Shown here: one piece after another, positions 5,655 through 8,699 of the stretch
How positions within the stretch are numbered: position 1 is the stretch's first letter
Layout of the letters: each line of letters starts with the position of its first letter
NCBI GenBank assembly: GCA_002439705.1
Contig: DJPE01000100.1
Coordinates: 1-8,699, forward strand
From: Christensenella sp. UBA6420
Lineage (GTDB): Bacteria > Bacillota > Clostridia > Christensenellales > DTU072
Length of the DNA stretch: 8,699 nucleotides
Direction: 5' to 3'
Position numbers and translations under genes: made by a program
Notes under the pieces: model-generated
Databases searched by the model: none
What the model saw: only the letters and a program-made list of their open reading frames with translations
What the model was told of the DNA's origin: nothing

Positions 5655-6416
5655 TTACAGCGAATACAAATCGGTACTTAAATATCTTTCTCCCGTGTCG
5701 GGGAACACGACTACGATATTTTTATCCTTATTATCGCCGTCGGCGGCTATCTTACAGGCGGCGCAAAGGGCGGCTCCGCTGCTTATACCGCACAAAAGTC
5801 CTTCTGTCTTCGCTAAATCTCTCGCATACGCGAAGGCTTCTTCGTCGCTTACCGTCATTACTTTATCCATTACCTTTACGTCGAGAAGGGACGGAATAAA
5901 ATTCGCTACTATTCCCTGAATTTTATGTTTTCCCGCACGTCCTTCGGAAAGAAGGGGCGAAGAAGCGGGTTCTACGCCGATTACTTTTACGCCGGGGAGT
6001 TCTCTGTTTAAGACCTTGCCTACTCCTGTGACCGTTCCGCCGCCGAATGCCGACACGAAATAGTCTAACCTTGCCGTCTGTGTCTTCGAGTATTTCTATT
6101 GCGGTGGTGCGTTCGTGGGCTAATGCGTTGGCGGGGTTGGCGAACTGGTCGGGCATAAATGCGTCGAGTTCTTTTACCGGTTCTTTCGCCTTATCGACTG
6201 CTCCCTGCATACCGAGAAAACCGGGCGTAAGGACTATTTCTGCTCCGTACGCTTTGGCAAGTTTCCGTCTTTCCGCGCTCATCGTTTCGGGCATGGTCAA
6301 TATAAGCCTGTAGCCCCTTATCGCGCATATCAAAGATTGTACTACTTTTCGAGTCTTTCCATTTTTACGAGCGGAGTTCGACCTATAAGTAAAGTTGCGT
6401 CATCGTATATTTTCAT
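5655..6416 (-). pseudogene. cysK: Cysteine synthase (O-acetylserine sulfhydrylase) remnant
   Basis: The intact enzyme makes cysteine from O-acetylserine and sulfide using PLP. Three pieces are visible. From ATG 6416, the normal N-terminus MKIYDDATLLIGRTPLVKME runs to LEK and then a stop (TAG 6344-6342). From about 6340 in another frame, SLICAIRGYRLILTMPETMS begins the middle, up to EDTDGKV. An extra base near 6066 then shifts the frame, and GGGTVTGVGKV through GISSGA and FPDTGERYLST completes the C-terminus. About 60-65 residues are missing between pieces one and two, including the NPG.SVKDR lysine that holds PLP and the PTSGNTG loop. No functional enzyme can result. The ATG also lacks a clear ribosome binding site and abuts the upstream terminator. 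Confidence 0.9.
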
Positions 6417-6434
6417 ATTGCTTATCACTATATT

Positions 6435-6458
6435 AAAAAACGGCGTTTTACCGCCGTT
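6435..6458 (-). terminator. Intrinsic terminator of the Crp/Fnr regulator gene
   Basis: On the minus strand AACGGCG (6458-6452) pairs with CGCCGTT (6445-6439) and is followed by six T residues (6440-6435). It lies 22 bases after the regulator's stop codon and only about 20 bases before the cysK remnant's ATG, leaving no room for a cysK promoter downstream of it. Confidence 0.88.
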
Positions 6459-6480
6459 CCTTTCGTAGTTTAACAAAAAA

Positions 6481-7179
6481 CTATTCTGCCGATTCGGCGA
6501 GTTTCTTCAAAGCGTCCAAGTCTTTGATTACTATAATTTCTTTACGGAAAGTGAACATATCGTCGTTGTCTCTCATTCTGCCCATTTCTCTGGACATACT
6601 CGGACGGCTTACGTTAAGGTACTTAGCCATTTCGTTACGGTTCATACCGAGACTTACCGTAAGGGAGTTCTGTTCGCAATACTTGTCGTAAATAAGTTTC
6701 GCTATCTTATTACGCATACCTTTGGTGGTTATATAATCGTTGTTGTCTTCGAGAGCTTCGATTTTTTCACTCAGCGCACGCAAAAGATTTTTTATAAGTT
6801 TGGACTTGAATTCTCCGTCCCCTATGTCGGAACCGAAAATACTGTCCGCCGATATGTAAAGTACGGTACTGTCGAGAGCCGCCACGACGTAATACCCTAA
6901 ATTCCTGCCGGGGTTATAACAATGCGAAAGTCCGAAGTATTCGCCGTCTATAAGGGAACGAGTGACTTCTCTCTTGCCGCTGTTTTTGGTGGTGAATTCC
7001 ACTAAGTTGCCTTCGAGAAGTATGCAGATTTCTTCGGGAAGGTCGTTCTCTTTAGCGACGAGTTGTCCGCGGGAATATTTTACGATACGAGCTTGCAGAT
7101 AATCGAAAGCTTCGTTTATTTCCGCGTCGGTAAAACCGTCGAAAAGGGAGCATTTTTTGATTTGCTTAATTATTCTCAT
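6481..7179 (-). CDS. Crp/Fnr-family transcription regulator
   Basis: A 232-residue DNA-binding regulator. Residues about 10-120 form the cyclic-nucleotide-binding-type beta barrel (LFDGFTDAEI, RGQLVAKENDLPEEICILLEG), followed by the dimer helix (about 124-148) and a C-terminal winged helix with NRNEMAKYLNVSRPSMSREM (180-199). The effector is unknown: the arginine-containing cassette expected for cAMP binding is not evident, and there is no N-terminal Cys cluster as in oxygen-sensing FNR, though single Cys occur at 10, 52, 87 and 168. I chose ATG 7179 because GAGG lies just ahead of it; a GTG eight codons upstream (7203) lacks support. It has its own promoter and terminator and is divergent from the gene at 7408. 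Confidence 0.9.
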   Translation of the reverse strand: MRIIKQIKKCSLFDGFTDAEINEAFDYLQARIVKYSRGQLVAKENDLPEEICILLEGNLVEFTTKNSGKREVTRSLIDGEYFGLSHCYNPGRNLGYYVVAALDSTVLYISADSIFGSDIGDGEFKSKLIKNLLRALSEKIEALEDNNDYITTKGMRNKIAKLIYDKYCEQNSLTVSLGMNRNEMAKYLNVSRPSMSREMGRMRDNDDMFTFRKEIIVIKDLDALKKLAESAE

Positions 7180-7217
7180 TCTATCCTCACTGTTCCGTAG
7201 CACAAGCTACAAATGAG

Positions 7218-7246
7218 ATTTTACCCCAAATCAACGTTTCTGTCAA
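7218..7246 (-). promoter_or_regulatory. Promoter of the Crp/Fnr regulator gene
   Basis: On the minus strand a perfect -35 TTGACA (7246-7241) is separated by 17 bases from TAAAAT (7223-7218). Transcription would start about 30 bases ahead of the ATG at 7179. This is the best sigma-A promoter match in the window. Confidence 0.8.
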
Positions 7247-7343
7247 GAAAAAGGCTTGGAAAATCCGATAAATATACGAAATATTTACCGAAGACGTCGG
7301 TTAAGAAAAAGCTGAACGAAAATTACGAAATACACGGCGCCGG

Positions 7344-7372
7344 TTGTGTTTTTTTTATCGTAATGCTATACT
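7344..7372 (+). promoter_or_regulatory. Probable promoter of the 7408 gene
   Basis: TATACT (7367-7372) carries an extended -10 TG (7364-7365) and has a weak -35 TTGTGT (7344-7349) 17 bases upstream. It would give a transcript starting about 30 bases before the ATG at 7408. It supports starting that gene at 7408 rather than at the farther upstream ATG of the same frame. Confidence 0.55.
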
Positions 7373-7407
7373 TAATGTTGACAAAAATCATCGCAACGGA
7401 GAAAAGT

Positions 7408-8091
7408 ATGAAAGTCGTGAATAATTTTATTAACGCAATAGAACGCTTGCTCGACAGTAACGTAATTACCGCGGGAAGAGAGATAAGAAGTTTTCTTATT
7501 TCCCTTACCGAAGACGAAGAAACGAAAGATATTCTGCGGTCGGTAAGCAGCGGATATTTAATAAACGAAGATTATAAAAGAGTGGTAATAGAACGCGGAC
7601 CGCTTCCTTCTTCCGACGCAAAAAAAGTGGCGTTCGTGACGGCTCTTCTGTTCGCGATAGACACCGGGAGACTGGACTTATCCGACCTTCTTAAAAAGCT
7701 TTTTCCGCAGCTCGACACAGCGGACGGATACTCCGAATTTACGAGAACCTTCCTTCGTCCGTATGCTGAAAGTTTCGTCAACCTTGCGATAGGAGAACCT
7801 ATCCCCGACGTTAAGGAGCCGAAAACGCCGGTTTTAGATAAAATGGAATCCGACGTCACCGCCGCGGTGAACGAAATTATCGCAAAAGTTTCTTCCGCCT
7901 ATCAGTCGGAAGAAATAAAGTCGGCGGTTAAATTCGCCGGGAACGGACTTATCTATGCGCTTACTTTCAAAGACTCTTTCCTTACCGAAATAGCCTACAA
8001 CGGGCTTATGGTAACTCTCCGTCTTTACGGCGTAAAGACCGAAGCGGAAAACTTGCTTACTTCCACGTTAAGACTGTACGGAGTAATTTAA
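7408..8091 (+). CDS. Uncharacterised helical protein
   Basis: I do not recognise this 227-residue protein. It has no signal peptide or membrane span and is probably cytoplasmic and mostly helical, with alternating charged and hydrophobic stretches (for example FINAIERLL at 7-15 and LSDLLKKLF at 91-99). A proline-rich break (EPIPDVKEPKTP, 130-141) may divide it into two domains. The words TLRLYGV occur twice near the end (203-209 and 220-226), suggesting a short internal repeat. The frame is open further upstream to 7213, but GGAG ahead of ATG 7408 and the promoter at 7344-7372 support the shorter start. Its stop overlaps the next start by one base, so it is probably cotranslated with the AEC transporter and may act with it. 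Confidence 0.8.
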   Translation: MKVVNNFINAIERLLDSNVITAGREIRSFLISLTEDEETKDILRSVSSGYLINEDYKRVVIERGPLPSSDAKKVAFVTALLFAIDTGRLDLSDLLKKLFPQLDTADGYSEFTRTFLRPYAESFVNLAIGEPIPDVKEPKTPVLDKMESDVTAAVNEIIAKVSSAYQSEEIKSAVKFAGNGLIYALTFKDSFLTEIAYNGLMVTLRLYGVKTEAENLLTSTLRLYGVI

Positions 8092-8699
8092 TGCAGTTTT
8101 CAACTACGGCTATTAACGTTCTTATACTCTTTCTTTACTTTATCCCCGGGTATATTCTCATAAAGACGAAGGCAGTCAAAGAAGACCAGATAAAGGCTTT
8201 TGCGAAAGTTCTTTTATACGTTTGTCAACCCTGTCTTTCTATATACTCTTTTCAGAAAGCGAGCTACTCTCTTGAACTCGTGAAAAACATGGGGATATTC
8301 GTCGGACTCAATATAGCTTTGATGCTTATAGTTCTTTTCGGATGCTATTTAGCTCTCCGCAAAAAGTACGACGACTGCCGGAACAGGATACTGACTCTCG
8401 CCGCAACTTTCGGTAACGTGGGATTTATCGGTATACCCTTACTGGAAGCCTTACTCCCCGATAATCCCGAAGTAATAGCCTACAACGCGGTTTTTATCGT
8501 CGCTATGAACGTAATGAGCTGGACGCTCGGATTTTTTATCCTTACCGACGACAAAAAGTATTTTCACCCGAAAAAAATATTTCTTAACCCGCCCGTACTT
8601 TCTCTTCTCGTGTCCTTACCCTTATTCTTTACGGGTACGACTCTTCCGACGGTCTTAGGCAACGGTATCGGGCTTTTAGGAAAAATGACCACTCCTTTT
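8091..8699 (+). CDS. AEC-family transporter, 5' part only
   Basis: A membrane transporter of the auxin efflux carrier (Mem_trans) family; bacterial members include malate and other small organic anion carriers, so the substrate cannot be told. The 203 residues in the window cover about the first two thirds of a protein normally near 300-320 residues; the rest lies beyond the right edge. Hydrophobic spans lie near 7-24, 36-54, 68-90, 99-118 and 127-148. FGNVGFIGIPL (107-117) is the family's hallmark, and LNPPVLSLLVSL marks the start of the second half. The start is ATG 8091, overlapping the previous stop as TAATG, with GGAG at 8080-8083. Confidence 0.88.
   Translation, partial: MQFSTTAINVLILFLYFIPGYILIKTKAVKEDQIKAFAKVLLYVCQPCLSIYSFQKASYSLELVKNMGIFVGLNIALMLIVLFGCYLALRKKYDDCRNRILTLAATFGNVGFIGIPLLEALLPDNPEVIAYNAVFIVAMNVMSWTLGFFILTDDKKYFHPKKIFLNPPVLSLLVSLPLFFTGTTLPTVLGNGIGLLGKMTTPF

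Noticed and set aside
5923..6333. Separate 136-codon gene inside the cysK region
   Set aside because: Its first two thirds are the middle of CysK and its tail is an out-of-frame reading after the one-base insertion near 6066; it also begins at an internal TTG.
7180..7203. GTG start adding eight residues to the Crp/Fnr protein
   Set aside because: No ribosome binding site lies ahead of it, whereas ATG 7179 has GAGG at good spacing.
7213..7407. N-terminal extension of the 7408 protein to the upstream ATG
   Set aside because: The extension crosses both divergent promoters, has no ribosome binding site and reads as non-protein-like; ATG 7408 has one.

Overview
The window looks like chromosomal DNA of a Gram-positive anaerobe of the Firmicutes, most likely a Clostridia-type gut lineage. 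The grounds are strong AAGGAG-type ribosome binding sites, U-rich intrinsic terminators, a single-chain glycyl-tRNA synthetase, a lipoprotein-type methionine-binding protein, a clostridial-style Crp/Fnr regulator and a YlxY-like polysaccharide deacetylase. I cannot name the genus. I see no tRNA or rRNA gene, CRISPR array or insertion sequence.

Layout. At the left edge the first codons of a minus-strand gene (12 to 1) are visible. Between it and the next minus-strand gene lie about 340 bases packed with inverted repeats: a terminator-like hairpin (94-116), two related two-stem structures whose stems differ by compensating changes (about 121-209 and 210-289), and a row of short hairpins separated by a repeated TTAAC-containing linker (297-410). 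A membrane-anchored YlxY-like deacetylase follows on the minus strand (424-1131). The divergent glyS gene (1254-2639) ends at a clear terminator.

The central part is a methionine ABC transporter operon, metN-metI-metQ (3006-5555), with overlapping genes. No SAM riboswitch or T-box is visible ahead of it. Instead there is a promoter, a 29-codon leader ORF with eight Met codons (including Met-Arg-Met-Arg-Met-Met) and two Cys codons, then an intrinsic terminator just before metN. This is the layout of ribosome-mediated transcription attenuation, sensing methionyl-tRNA. The substrate-binding protein, MetQ, reads as a circular permutation: the normally C-terminal half follows the lipobox, and the normally N-terminal half comes last.

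Convergent to the operon is a broken cysteine synthase gene (5655-6416), with an internal deletion that removes the PLP-lysine region, plus a one-base frameshift. Next come a Crp/Fnr-family regulator on the minus strand (6481-7179) and, divergent from it, an unrecognised helical protein (7408-8091) whose stop codon overlaps the start of an AEC-family transporter that runs off the right edge (8091-8699).

Taken together, the middle of the window suggests reliance on imported methionine, controlled by a methionine-codon leader, next to a decayed cysteine biosynthesis gene. The leader attenuator, the permuted MetQ and the covarying structured region at the left are the three observations most worth following up.
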